A stretch of 24,707 nt of DNA, taken from IMG/VR virus record IMGVR_UViG_3300025168_007195, positions 1-24,707 of that record. The stretch is one strand, 5' to 3'. The notes under the pieces are model-generated. The model was not told the origin of the DNA and made no database searches. It worked only from the letters and a program-made list of their open reading frames with translations. Both the position numbers and the translations under genes were made by a program. How positions within the stretch are numbered: the stretch's first letter is position 1; the number at the start of each line of letters is the position of its first letter. This DNA comes from a virus. Positions 5,445 through 13,567 of this stretch are shown here, piece by piece.

Positions 5445-7431
5445 TATTACTAAAATGTTTGGCGGCGCATTTGTTGCCAATCCAGAGTCGGCAAATGTCG
5501 ACCCGCCGGAGTTACAATTGGCCGACGCCATGAGATCCGCTGGCATTGATCCGCCTCCAAAATTAGAAATTGACGGCCAATTGCACAGATTTTCCACCAA
5601 AGGCCGCAAACGCGATGATTCTGGCTGGTATGTAATTTTTCCAGATGAACCCGTGGCCGGCAGATTTGGATGCTGGCGCGATCAAATAGACTGCGTGTTT
5701 CGCGCTGATATTGGGCGCGATCTGTCACCTTCCGAAAATATGGCAATTGTGCGGCGACAGGCCGAGGCCAAGGCCGAGAGAGATTTAGCACGGCAACGCA
5801 AGGCAGACGTTGCTGCCAGCACTGTTGAGACAATCTGGCGGGATGCCATCGCGGCCAGCCCAGATCATCCATACCTAAAGCGCAAAGGGATTAACCCTCA
5901 TGGCGCACGTTTAACCGGCGACGGTCGGCTAATTGTACCGCTATACAGCGCAAATGAAGACCTCGCTTCATTGCAATATATTTCTGACAGTGAAAAGCGC
6001 TACCACCCCGGCGGAACGACTAAATCATGTAGTTGGACACTGGGCGAAATAACGCCGGGGCCAATCTTTGTAGCCGAGGGATACGCTACAGCCGCGACCA
6101 TCCACGAAGTATCCGGTCGGCCCTGCGTGGTTGCTTACAGTGCTAATAATTTGCCTGCTATTGTTGGTCAATTGCGCGAGGCGCACGGCCAGACTCAAGA
6201 AATTGTTATTGTAGCAGACAACGACGAGTCCGGCGTTGGTCGCAACAAAGCCGACCAAGCCAGCGCTAAATATGGCGGGCGCATCGTAATGCCGCCCGAT
6301 ATAGGAGATGCCAACGATTACCAGCAAGATGGCGGCGATCTGGCGGGTCTATTATTTCCGCCCGCTGATGATTGGCTTGTTCATGCAGATGACTTTTCCG
6401 AGCAGCCTGATCCGATCCGTTGGCAGGTCAAACGATGGTTACAATCTCAAGCGTTAATTATGGTTCACGGACCCAGCGGCGGCGGTAAAACTTTCGTGGT
6501 TCTGGACATGGTTCTATCGGTCGCGAGTAAAGGCGTGGTGTCGGAATGGTTTGGTAACAAGGTTAGCCCCGGCACGGTGGTTTATCTGGCCGGTGAAGGC
6601 CACCACGGGCTTCGTGGTAGGGTGGCAGCGTGGAAACAGCACAAGGCCGTCAGCGGGCTTGATATGTGGTTGTCGCGGCATGGTCTGGACTTAAATACTC
6701 CGCAAGGCTATCAAAAAACGGTGGATGCCATTCGCGGTTTGCCAAATATGCCGGAAATTATTGTGGTTGATACTCTCCATCGTTTTTTGGACGGCGACGA
6801 AAACAGCGCACAAGACGCTAAAACCATGCTGGACGCCTGCGCGGCGCTTATAAATGAGTTCGGTTGCAGCGTGATATTAGTACATCATACCGGCGTTAAT
6901 GCCGAAGCACAGCACCGAGCGCGGGGATCGTCAGCATGGCGGGGCGCTTTGGACATAGAAATTAGTGTTATACCCGGCGACACTATTGAGATAAATCAGC
7001 GCAAATCCAAGGATGCCGAGGAAGCGGAATCGGTTTTCGTGGAGTTGCAGTCGGTGCCTATAAAGGGTTGGCTCGATGAAGACGGCGAGCAGGTTACGAG
7101 CGCGGTTTTGATGGCCGGAATTGAACCCGTAAAGGCCAAAAAAGATAGCCCTATCGATAAGCATAGAAAGACGTTTGAAAATGCTTGGTGGGCGTCTGGA
7201 GCGCAGGACATTGACGGCGACCCGTATCTATCACGCGAAGCTTTGAAAACTAAATTAGACAATGACGGCATGGCTGAAAGAACAATCAAAAATATGACCA
7301 ATCCATCTTATGATAATAAATTAATTGGTGCTTTAATATTAGCATCTATGATTGACAGAAAAGAGGATGGTTGGATTGTTTTGGATGACGCTTGGGCATC
7401 GGCAATGTTGGTAAATAGGGCAGCTAAATGA
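5437..7431 (+). CDS. Toprim primase / RepA-like (AAA_25) helicase
   Basis: 664 aa. The GTG start at 5437 follows GGGAG by 7 bases. Residues 20-140 form an N-terminal primase-associated region with only two cysteines (C79, C86), so no canonical zinc finger. The Toprim domain spans about 209-295, with EGYATA (E214) and ADNDESG (D261, D263) for metal binding. An AAA_25/RepA-type ATPase covers about 325-520: Walker A GPSGGGKT 345-352, GEGHHGLRGR near 386-395, Walker B IIVVD 441-445 and ILVHHTG at 480-486. The C-terminus (about 570-664) is winged-helix-like. The enzyme should synthesise primers and unwind DNA at the phage fork. It is the last gene of the rightward early operon. A gap with strong hairpins follows. 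Confidence 0.92.
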   Translation: MADITKMFGGAFVANPESANVDPPELQLADAMRSAGIDPPPKLEIDGQLHRFSTKGRKRDDSGWYVIFPDEPVAGRFGCWRDQIDCVFRADIGRDLSPSENMAIVRRQAEAKAERDLARQRKADVAASTVETIWRDAIAASPDHPYLKRKGINPHGARLTGDGRLIVPLYSANEDLASLQYISDSEKRYHPGGTTKSCSWTLGEITPGPIFVAEGYATAATIHEVSGRPCVVAYSANNLPAIVGQLREAHGQTQEIVIVADNDESGVGRNKADQASAKYGGRIVMPPDIGDANDYQQDGGDLAGLLFPPADDWLVHADDFSEQPDPIRWQVKRWLQSQALIMVHGPSGGGKTFVVLDMVLSVASKGVVSEWFGNKVSPGTVVYLAGEGHHGLRGRVAAWKQHKAVSGLDMWLSRHGLDLNTPQGYQKTVDAIRGLPNMPEIIVVDTLHRFLDGDENSAQDAKTMLDACAALINEFGCSVILVHHTGVNAEAQHRARGSSAWRGALDIEISVIPGDTIEINQRKSKDAEEAESVFVELQSVPIKGWLDEDGEQVTSAVLMAGIEPVKAKKDSPIDKHRKTFENAWWASGAQDIDGDPYLSREALKTKLDNDGMAERTIKNMTNPSYDNKLIGALILASMIDRKEDGWIVLDDAWASAMLVNRAAK

Positions 7432-7432
7432 G

Positions 7433-7474
7433 AACCCCAAAAACCCTAAACAGTACCCTAGGGTTCTGGGGGTT
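7433..7474 (+). repeat. Inverted repeat, C-runs against G-runs, with 10-bp palindrome
   Basis: AACCCC (7433-7438) can pair with GGGGTT (7469-7474), and AACCCT (7442-7447) with AGGGTT (7460-7465). A perfect palindrome ACCCTAGGGT lies at 7455-7464. The element starts 2 bases after the primase-helicase stop. The motif CCCCAAAAACCC here (7435-7446) recurs at 7504-7515 in the next hairpin. Confidence 0.6.
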
Positions 7475-7500
7475 AAGGGGGGCAGAAACCGCAGAAACGT

Positions 7501-7568
7501 GTACCCCAAAAACCCCCCCACCCTTTAGGGTGGGGGTTTGGGGGTACTACTGCGGGCAAGGGGTTTTT
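7501..7568 (+). repeat. Long GC-rich hairpin and G-run cluster
   Basis: GTACCCC (7501-7507) pairs with GGGGTAC (7541-7547). Inside it CCCCCACCC (7515-7523) pairs with GGGTGGGGG (7528-7536) around a TTTA loop. AAAAACCCC at 7508-7516 can alternatively pair with GGGGTTTTT at 7560-7568. Five plus-strand G-runs between 7528 and 7563 give a possible G-quadruplex. No U-run follows the stem directly, so a classical terminator is not evident; an origin, RNA structure or packaging-related element is possible. Confidence 0.6.
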
Positions 7569-7588
7569 AAACTAACATGGAGATCAAA

Positions 7589-8863
7589 ATGAAAGATTGG
7601 CCTGCGGATAAAATAAAGCGCAAAAAAGTAGATGCGCTCATACCGTATGCGAGAAATGCACGAACGCATTCTGACGAGCAAGTGGCACAGCTTGCGGCGT
7701 CAATTAAAGAGTGGGGATGGACTACTCCGGTGTTGGTGGATGAGGACGGTGAGATTATAGCAGGGCATGGCCGCGTCATGGCAGCGCGCAAACTCGGTAT
7801 CGAAGAAGTGCCAACCATGACGGCGACCGGCTGGACTAAAGCGCAAAAGCAAGCCTATGTTTTGGCGGATAATCAACTGCCGCAAAACGCCGGGTGGGAT
7901 ATGGATTTGCTGTCGGTGGAAATGAAAGATTTGGACGCGGACGGGTTCGATCTCAGCCTGATTGGGTTTGGTGAGGATATGCTGGCAGATATGCTGGTTG
8001 ATGAAACCGAGGGGTTGACCGACGAAGATGCCGTGCCTGACGTACCGGAGAACCCGGTGACGGCGCTGGGCGACGTTTGGATGTTGGGTAATCACAGGCT
8101 GATGTGCGGGGATAGCACCAGCATTGATGCGGTGAATAAGCTGATGGCGGGGCAAAAGGCGGACATGGTGTTTACTGACCCTCCGTATGGGATGAAATAC
8201 GGTGGCGGGCGGGCCGCTGGGTCCACCCCAAAAGGAGCCAAAGTAAAGGCGCACGGAATGATCCTTGGAGATGACAAGACCGGCGGCGACTTAATAGAAT
8301 TAATCCGGGAAGCATTATTAACGGCAGTGGCGTCTATTAAGGGCGGCGCAGCAACTTATGTGTGCTTTCCTTGGAGGACCTATTCGGAATTCGAGGCCGC
8401 GCTAAAGGAGTGCGGGCTGGTCCCGTCTGCCTGTATTGTTTGGGACAAAAAGTCCATTGGACTTGGGAACGCTAACTATAGGCCGCAACACGAGTTTATA
8501 TTTTACATCAAGGGCGGAGCTTGGTATGGCGACAAGGCGCAGTCTGATGTGTGGTATTCGTCAAGGGGAGCAACTGGCGACTACGTTCACCCAACCCAGA
8601 AGCCAGTTGAGTTAATTGAAAGGGCGGTGACAAACAGCAGCAAGGGCGGTGATGTAATTCTTGACGTGTTCGGCGGCTCCGGCACCACAATGATCGCCGC
8701 AGAGAAGAACGGACGCCACTCTCGGCTTATGGAACTTGAACCCAAATACTGCGACGTGATCGTAAAGCGGTGGTGTAAATTTACTGGGGAAGATGCTACG
8801 CTGGAGGCAAATGGTAAGTCTTTTTCGGTATTAGAAAAGGGATTAGAGGCAGATGCCGCGTAA
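7589..8863 (+). CDS. ParB-domain / DNA methyltransferase fusion (orphan modification enzyme)
   Basis: 424 aa from the ATG at 7589, six bases after GGAG; an in-frame ATG at 7577 has no good site. The N-terminal ParB/Srx-like domain (about 10-90) contains GEIIAGHGRVMAARKLG. The methyltransferase domain follows: LMCGDS, TDPPY (DPPY at 197-200), HPTQKP (334-339) and the SAM-binding FGGSGTT (361-367). The DPPY motif precedes FxGxG, the order of beta-class N4-cytosine or N6-adenine methyltransferases. No restriction enzyme is adjacent, so this is an orphan enzyme that may protect phage DNA or mark it for packaging. It is the gene just before the terminase pair and overlaps the small terminase by 11 bp. 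The target site cannot be read from sequence. Confidence 0.92.
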   Translation: MKDWPADKIKRKKVDALIPYARNARTHSDEQVAQLAASIKEWGWTTPVLVDEDGEIIAGHGRVMAARKLGIEEVPTMTATGWTKAQKQAYVLADNQLPQNAGWDMDLLSVEMKDLDADGFDLSLIGFGEDMLADMLVDETEGLTDEDAVPDVPENPVTALGDVWMLGNHRLMCGDSTSIDAVNKLMAGQKADMVFTDPPYGMKYGGGRAAGSTPKGAKVKAHGMILGDDKTGGDLIELIREALLTAVASIKGGAATYVCFPWRTYSEFEAALKECGLVPSACIVWDKKSIGLGNANYRPQHEFIFYIKGGAWYGDKAQSDVWYSSRGATGDYVHPTQKPVELIERAVTNSSKGGDVILDVFGGSGTTMIAAEKNGRHSRLMELEPKYCDVIVKRWCKFTGEDATLEANGKSFSVLEKGLEADAA

Positions 8864-9230
8864 ACGAACAGGTAATCCAACGGGCCGACCGCCGTTTAAG
8901 CCAACGGACGACGAGCGCAAGCAGGTCGGGCAGATGGTGGCCGTAGGCATACCGCAAGAGCAGATCGCTATGGTAATCCGCGACGGCATTGATGCGGACA
9001 CTCTTGCCAAGCATTTTAAGAAGGAAATCCGGGAGAGCAAGATACTGGCAAACGCCAAGGTCGGCGGCACTTTGTTCAACAAGGTAATGAACGGCGACAC
9101 GGCAGCGGCTATCTTCTGGGCCAAGACGCAAATGGGCTGGAAGGAAACCAACGTCCAAGAACATACTGGCAAAATTGAGACAATCGAACGGGTTTTTATT
9201 GATGGCAAAGCTACGGATACCGACGCCTAG
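8853..9230 (+). CDS. terS: Terminase small subunit-like protein
   Basis: 125 aa. A basic N-terminus (MPRKRTGNPTGRPPF) with an AT-hook-like GRPP is followed by a helix-turn-helix region, DERKQVGQMVAVGIPQEQIA. The helical segment ANAKVGGTLFNKVMNGDTAA then leads to IFWAKTQMGWKE. This pattern is common in the small protein directly before a phage large terminase; such proteins recognise phage DNA and load the large subunit. A GAGG lies four bases before the ATG. The gene overlaps the methyltransferase and the large terminase. Family assignment rests on pattern and position. Confidence 0.82.
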   Translation: MPRKRTGNPTGRPPFKPTDDERKQVGQMVAVGIPQEQIAMVIRDGIDADTLAKHFKKEIRESKILANAKVGGTLFNKVMNGDTAAAIFWAKTQMGWKETNVQEHTGKIETIERVFIDGKATDTDA

Positions 9231-10509
9231 AGCATTCAAGCCATTGTTTGAGCCGGGCTTGCGTTACCTTGGCGCTCACGGTGGCCGTGGTAGCGGCAAG
9301 TCTCACCATTTTGCCGAGCGCATTGTGGACAGGATGATCGAAGACCCAACCATTCGTGCCGTTTGCATTCGTGAAGTGCAGAAGTCTTTGCGTGAGTCGG
9401 CATACCGGTTGATTGCTGATAAAATAAACATTCTTGGCGTAGCCGACCGCTTTAGAGTTATGCACGACCGCATCGAAACGGCGCAGGGTGGCGTTGTTAT
9501 ATTTATGGGAATGCAGGACCACACGGCGGAAAGTATTAAATCTTTGGAAGGCTTTCGCATTGCTTGGGTCGAAGAAGCGCAAACGCTATCGTCTAAATCG
9601 TTAGAGCTATTGCGCCCGACTATTCGCGCTCCCGGTTCGCAGATGTATTTTAGCTGGAACCCGCGCAACCGCATGGATTCGGTCGATCAGTTTTTGCGCG
9701 GCGACGATGTGCCGGAAGGCGCGGCGGTGGTGCAAGTCAACTACGATAGCAATCCGTGGTTTCCAAAAGAGTTGGAAGCAGAACGAGCGCTGGACCGTCG
9801 TATGCGGCCCGACCGGTACAGTCATATTTGGCTAGGCGATTACGAGCCGCAAGCGGTCGGCGCAATTTGGAATATGCGCGACATAAACGAAGGCCGGGAA
9901 ATTGAGACGCCTAACGATCTTTCCCGAATTCTTGTCGCTGTTGATCCGGCAGTATCAAGTCATGAGCAAAGCGACAGTCACGGCGTGATGGTTGTAGCCT
10001 CTAGCCAATCGGGTCACGGTTACGTTTTGGAAGATGGATCAACACGCGGCGTGCCGGAGCGATGGGCAAGGCGAGCCATTGCTTTGTACGACCGATATGA
10101 CGCTGACGGCATTGTGATCGAGAAGAATCAAGGCGGCGATATGTGTCGCCATGTCCTTGAGAGCGTTCGCCCCGGCATAAACATAATCGAGGTCCATGCT
10201 ACACGCGGCAAGCATGTGCGAGCCGAGCCAATCAGCGCTTTGTATGCGCTGGGCCGCATTCATCATGTCGGCACGTTTCCACAGTTGGAGTCTGAAATGT
10301 GTCAAGTCACGGCGTCTGGCTATGAAGGCGATGGATCGCCAGATAGAGTTGATGCAATGGTTTGGGGATTTACTGAACTATTTCCCAAATTGGTACATAA
10401 AGCGGGCGAAGTTTATCGACAACAAGCTACAGCCGACATGGATTATAATGTTATGAATTACGAAACCAACGACTACCGAGGCCGACAGGCCGTAGCGATA
10501 GGAGACTGA
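9202..10509 (+). CDS. terL: Terminase large subunit (PBSX/Terminase_3 type)
   Basis: 435 aa from the ATG at 9202; a TTG at 9175 would add nine residues of shadow from the small subunit. ATPase: Walker A GGRGSGKS 27-34, REVQKSLRESAYRLI, and Walker B with catalytic Glu in IAWVEEA (122-126). FSWNPRNRMDSVD is the coupling-motif region. The RNase H-fold nuclease has AVDPAVS (D248), IVIEKNQGG (E307) and SPDRVDAM (D381, D384). The protein is the packaging motor that pumps DNA into the prohead through the portal and cuts the concatemer. Its start lies within the small-subunit gene, a typical coupled pair. Subfamily cannot tell headful from direct-terminal-repeat packaging. Confidence 0.95.
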   Translation: MAKLRIPTPRAFKPLFEPGLRYLGAHGGRGSGKSHHFAERIVDRMIEDPTIRAVCIREVQKSLRESAYRLIADKINILGVADRFRVMHDRIETAQGGVVIFMGMQDHTAESIKSLEGFRIAWVEEAQTLSSKSLELLRPTIRAPGSQMYFSWNPRNRMDSVDQFLRGDDVPEGAAVVQVNYDSNPWFPKELEAERALDRRMRPDRYSHIWLGDYEPQAVGAIWNMRDINEGREIETPNDLSRILVAVDPAVSSHEQSDSHGVMVVASSQSGHGYVLEDGSTRGVPERWARRAIALYDRYDADGIVIEKNQGGDMCRHVLESVRPGINIIEVHATRGKHVRAEPISALYALGRIHHVGTFPQLESEMCQVTASGYEGDGSPDRVDAMVWGFTELFPKLVHKAGEVYRQQATADMDYNVMNYETNDYRGRQAVAIGD

Positions 10510-10510
10510 T

Positions 10511-10600
10511 ATGAGCAAAAAAATCAAAACGCTTTTAACCGAAGGCTATGGCCGCAAAAAACCAATGCCTAAAAAGACCAAAAAGAAAAAAGCCTATTAG
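10511..10600 (+). CDS. 29-aa lysine-rich small protein
   Basis: Reads MSKKIKTLLTEGYG then a lysine-rich tail with KKPMPKKTKKKKAY. GGAG sits six bases before the ATG, one base after the terminase stop. Basic mini-proteins of this kind after terminase genes may bind DNA, but no family is recognised. It shares 10548-10600 with a possible upstream extension of the GNAT in another frame, and only one of the two is likely translated there. The good ribosome site favours this ORF. Confidence 0.5.
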   Translation: MSKKIKTLLTEGYGRKKPMPKKTKKKKAY

Positions 10601-10601
10601 T

Positions 10602-11054
10602 TTGATTCGACCTATGACGATGCAAGATGTGCCGGTGTTAATAGCGATTGGCGCAAGAATGCATCAAGAAAGCACTTATTCAAATTTGGATTACAGTCCC
10701 AAAAAATTGATGGAATTGGCTGAAATTATTACAAATAATTCAGATCAATATATGTGTTCGGTGCTTGAGAAAAATAAAGAAATCATAGGGTTTTGCGTTG
10801 GATTTGTAACACCGCATTTTTTTGGACATGATTTAACGAGCGGCGATTTGCTTATTTATGTCTTGCCAGAATTTAGAACAGGAATACACGGCGTTAGGTT
10901 AGTCAGGGCTTACGATGAATGGTGTACTGAAAAAGGCGTGAAAGAGCCGTTGCTTGGCGTGTCTGCTGGAATAACGCCGAAGCGCGTCGGTGCGCTCTAT
11001 GAGCGAATGGGCTATACAGAAAAATATACGATTTACAAGAAGCCGATCAAATGA
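10602..11054 (+). CDS. GNAT family N-acetyltransferase (first copy)
   Basis: About 150 aa if started at TTG 10602, one base after the preceding stop; ATG 10611 and ATG 10548 are alternatives. I prefer 10602 because LIRPMTMQDVPVL is the usual first strand of a GNAT and the 10548 extension shadows the lysine-rich ORF. The acetyl-CoA region is DLLIYVLPEFRTGIHG (R-x-G-x-x-G-like loop), followed by AYDEWCTEKG. Motif B-like VGALYERMGY lies near the end. GNATs move an acetyl group to amines on proteins or small molecules. The gene sits between terminase and portal, and a second GNAT follows the tail nozzle. Substrate unknown; virion or host protein modification is inference. Confidence 0.85.
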   Translation: MIRPMTMQDVPVLIAIGARMHQESTYSNLDYSPKKLMELAEIITNNSDQYMCSVLEKNKEIIGFCVGFVTPHFFGHDLTSGDLLIYVLPEFRTGIHGVRLVRAYDEWCTEKGVKEPLLGVSAGITPKRVGALYERMGYTEKYTIYKKPIK

Positions 11055-11098
11055 TAGCATCTTTTCAAATTCACAATATTTTATAGGATTTTGATGAC

Positions 11099-11317
11099 AT
11101 GGGCGGACTTTTCTCATCGCCAGCGGCCCCTGCCCCACCACCTCCGCCTCCGCCTCCGCCCGAAAAAAGCGCGGAAGAAGTTAAAGCGGCGGAACAAAGA
11201 AGCAGGCAAAGAGCAGCGGCAGCTTCTGGACGCGAGTCTACAATTTTGACCGGTGGACTTGGCGGAACCGTTGACGAAGACGGCGCAAGCAACAAGAAAA
11301 CTTTGTTAGGCCAATAA
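11099..11317 (+). CDS. Small proline-rich virion-cassette protein
   Basis: 72 aa. MGGLFSSPAAPA is followed by nine consecutive prolines, then a charged helix (EKSAEEVKAAEQRSRQRAAA), then GRESTILTGGLGG and the terminal KKTLLGQ. The same layout (glycine start, proline run, STILTGG, KTLLG end) is frequent in small genes between terminase and portal in podovirus-like phages. The role is unknown, perhaps a minor head or connector component. An AGGA precedes the ATG. It ends immediately before the next ATG with no gap. Confidence 0.75.
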   Translation: MGGLFSSPAAPAPPPPPPPPPEKSAEEVKAAEQRSRQRAAAASGRESTILTGGLGGTVDEDGASNKKTLLGQ

Positions 11318-11893
11318 ATGACTGACACCGTTCGCACAACGGCAACGCTTCTATCTACTCAGTTTGCGGATGGACAGGCGGCAAACGCAATTACAGCAAA
11401 CGATATGCGCGATCTTATCGTGTCGTTGCGCCCCAGCTTCGGCGAATGCTCTATGCAAGGCAATTCAACGGCCACAGTTATTGCCAGTGCTGGAGCTTAT
11501 GTAAAAGTCGGCGGCACGACTGCGCTGTCCGGCAATGAATTGCTGTTTGATAATAACAGCACTAACACCGGGCGTCTGCGTTATACCGGAGCGCCTAACA
11601 GAATGGTTTTGTTTAGTGCGTCGTGTTCGTTTTTGGTGGCAGCAAACAATCAGGTGGTGTCGTTCAAAGGGTATGTTTTCGATACAAGCGGCGGGTCAGG
11701 TGCCGTCATTAATTCTAGTTTAGTTACGCGAAAAATTACGGCGTCAGGAGAACTTGGAGCGGCTACGGTTCAAGGCAGCGCTTTAATGAGCGTGAATGAT
11801 TATTTAGAAATTCACGTTACAAACGAAACGGCAACCAATAACGTCACCGTTGCTGATTTTAATTTTCGAGCGTTTGCGCTTCCAACCGTTTAA
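11318..11893 (+). CDS. Virion-associated β-sandwich protein (decoration or fibre-like)
   Basis: 191 aa. Residues 8-38 carry TLLSTQFADGQAANAITAND then MRDLIVSLRP, a motif seen at the N-terminus of many phage tail and surface proteins. The rest is β-rich with alternating hydrophobics (GAYVKVGGTTALSG, RMVLFSASCSFLVA, VVSFKGYVF, DYLEIHVTNET, FRAFALPTV), like a C1q/TNF-type jelly roll. This suggests a surface-exposed virion protein, possibly a head decoration or fibre. It starts directly on the preceding stop and ends 9 bp before the portal, in the head module and away from the tail fibre at the right edge. Function is inferred from fold pattern only. Confidence 0.72.
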   Translation: MTDTVRTTATLLSTQFADGQAANAITANDMRDLIVSLRPSFGECSMQGNSTATVIASAGAYVKVGGTTALSGNELLFDNNSTNTGRLRYTGAPNRMVLFSASCSFLVAANNQVVSFKGYVFDTSGGSGAVINSSLVTRKITASGELGAATVQGSALMSVNDYLEIHVTNETATNNVTVADFNFRAFALPTV

Positions 11894-11902
11894 AGGCTCA
11901 GC

Positions 11903-13567
11903 ATGATTGATAAAGATCAAGTCATCTATCTTTGCAAACGCAAGGGCAAGCTCAAAGCGCAACGCGGAACATGGGAAACGCATTGGCAAGATGTTGCTAA
12001 TTTTGTCATGCCGAATGAATCTGATTTCAACTTAAAACGATCCAAAGGCGACAAAAGAACTACGCTGCTATATGACAGCACGGGAGTTCATGCTAACGAA
12101 ATGCTCGCGGCTGGCCTTCATGGCATGTTGACTAATCCAGCGTCAGAATGGTTTAGCCTACGGCTAAAGAAAGACAATGATATGTTGTCTGACAATTTAA
12201 AGGTTAAAAACTGGCTGGAAGAAACAACGGTTGCAATTTTGTCAGAGCTATCCGCGCCAGACGTAGCCTTTCCATCTCACATCCATGAATATTATTTATC
12301 GCTTAGCTCCATCGGAACGTCTTGTATGTTTATCGGTGAGCCAGTACAGCGTGAAGGCATTAGCTTTAAGGCAATACATATCGATCAAATATTTATTGCG
12401 GAAAATGCTGACAGCATCGTAGACACGGTGTTTCGTAATTTTAAAATGACCATCAGACAGGTTGTGCAAAAGTGGGGTGAAAAATCATTATCCCCGCGCA
12501 TGAAGCGAATGCACGAAAAGAAAGATTTAGATAAAGAAATTGAATTGCTTCATTGCGTGTATCCACGGTCTGACGCTCAAAAAGGTAAAAAAGCGGCAAA
12601 CATGCTACCAATTGCATCGGTGTATATTGATGAAAAGGAACGGCATGTAATTGCAGAAGGCGGCTTTGACGAAATGCCGTATATGGTCAGTCGCTGGTCT
12701 AAGGCTATGGGCGAAGTGTTTGGAAGATCGCCAGCCATGACAGCGTTGCCAGATATTAAAATGCTGCAAGAAATTATGAAAACGACAATCAAGGCGGCGC
12801 AAAAGGTTGTCGATCCGCCTTTGCTTGTTCCGGATGATGGGGTGCTTGGGCCGGTTCGCACCATACCGGGAGGCTTAAATTATTATAGAGCTTCGACCGG
12901 CGCGAGAATTGAACCATTACTGACCGGAGGCAATATCGGCATCAGTTATGAAATGATGCAAGATTTACGCGAGCGCATTCGCACCACGTTCTTTTTAGAT
13001 CAATTAGAATTTCAAGGCGCTCCGCGCATGACAGCGACCGAGGTGGTGGAACGCACAGAACGCACCCTTAGATTGTTAGGGCCGACTCTAGGGCGTCTGC
13101 AAAGCGAATTCCTTGGGCCTATGATTGAACGCATCTATGGCGTTTTGTTAAGGGCCGGACGCTTGCCGGAAGCGCCGGAAGAAATATCAGAACGCGAATT
13201 AAAAATACAATATGTCTCGCCGCTTGCTCGCGCTCAACGTCAAACCGAAACGCAAGGCATTATGCGGACGCTTGAGTTTGTCGGCCCGATTGCCGGTATG
13301 GACCCGCAAGCGGCGCAGATTGTTCGCGGCGCTGAAATGGTCAGACATATTGCAGAACTAAACGGCGTTTCTCCGTTGTTGCTAAAGTCGGATGAAGACA
13401 TGCAACAAGAAGCGCAAGCGCAGCAAGAGGCTATGGCCGCGCAGGAGCAAATGATGCAAGGCGCTCAAGTCATGGATATGATGCAGAAGGGCGCTAATGT
13501 CGCCAAGACTGCACAAGAAGCCGGACTAGGCGAATCTCAGGAGCTTTTAAATCTTGTCCAAGGTTAA
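11903..13567 (+). CDS. Portal protein (T7-type head-tail connector)
   Basis: 554 aa, close to T7 gp8. The N-terminus shows the family pattern: KLKAQRGTWETHWQDVANFV, then LLYDSTGVHANEMLAAGLHG and TNPASEWFSLRL. The middle has PYMVSRWSKAMGEVFGRSPA and ADIKMLQEIMKTTIKA-like connector segments, and PRMTATEVVERTERTLRLLG lies around 375-395. The C-terminal 60 residues are Gln/Met/Ala-rich and helical. Twelve subunits form the ring through which the terminase pumps DNA and to which the tail attaches. The gene overlaps the Bbp19-like gene by 14 bp. A purine-rich AAGG precedes the ATG. Confidence 0.95.
   Translation: MIDKDQVIYLCKRKGKLKAQRGTWETHWQDVANFVMPNESDFNLKRSKGDKRTTLLYDSTGVHANEMLAAGLHGMLTNPASEWFSLRLKKDNDMLSDNLKVKNWLEETTVAILSELSAPDVAFPSHIHEYYLSLSSIGTSCMFIGEPVQREGISFKAIHIDQIFIAENADSIVDTVFRNFKMTIRQVVQKWGEKSLSPRMKRMHEKKDLDKEIELLHCVYPRSDAQKGKKAANMLPIASVYIDEKERHVIAEGGFDEMPYMVSRWSKAMGEVFGRSPAMTALPDIKMLQEIMKTTIKAAQKVVDPPLLVPDDGVLGPVRTIPGGLNYYRASTGARIEPLLTGGNIGISYEMMQDLRERIRTTFFLDQLEFQGAPRMTATEVVERTERTLRLLGPTLGRLQSEFLGPMIERIYGVLLRAGRLPEAPEEISERELKIQYVSPLARAQRQTETQGIMRTLEFVGPIAGMDPQAAQIVRGAEMVRHIAELNGVSPLLLKSDEDMQQEAQAQQEAMAAQEQMMQGAQVMDMMQKGANVAKTAQEAGLGESQELLNLVQG

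Noticed and set aside
7700-8254. Long minus-strand frame opposite the methyltransferase
   Set aside because: It lies entirely antisense to a gene with clear ParB and methyltransferase motifs, has no ribosome site and encodes no recognisable domain.
9175-9201. TTG start for the large terminase
   Set aside because: It only adds nine residues overlapping the small terminase; ATG 9202 gives the normal family N-terminus.
8796-9239. Minus-strand frame opposite the small terminase
   Set aside because: Antisense to a coherent plus-strand gene, with no motif or initiation signal.
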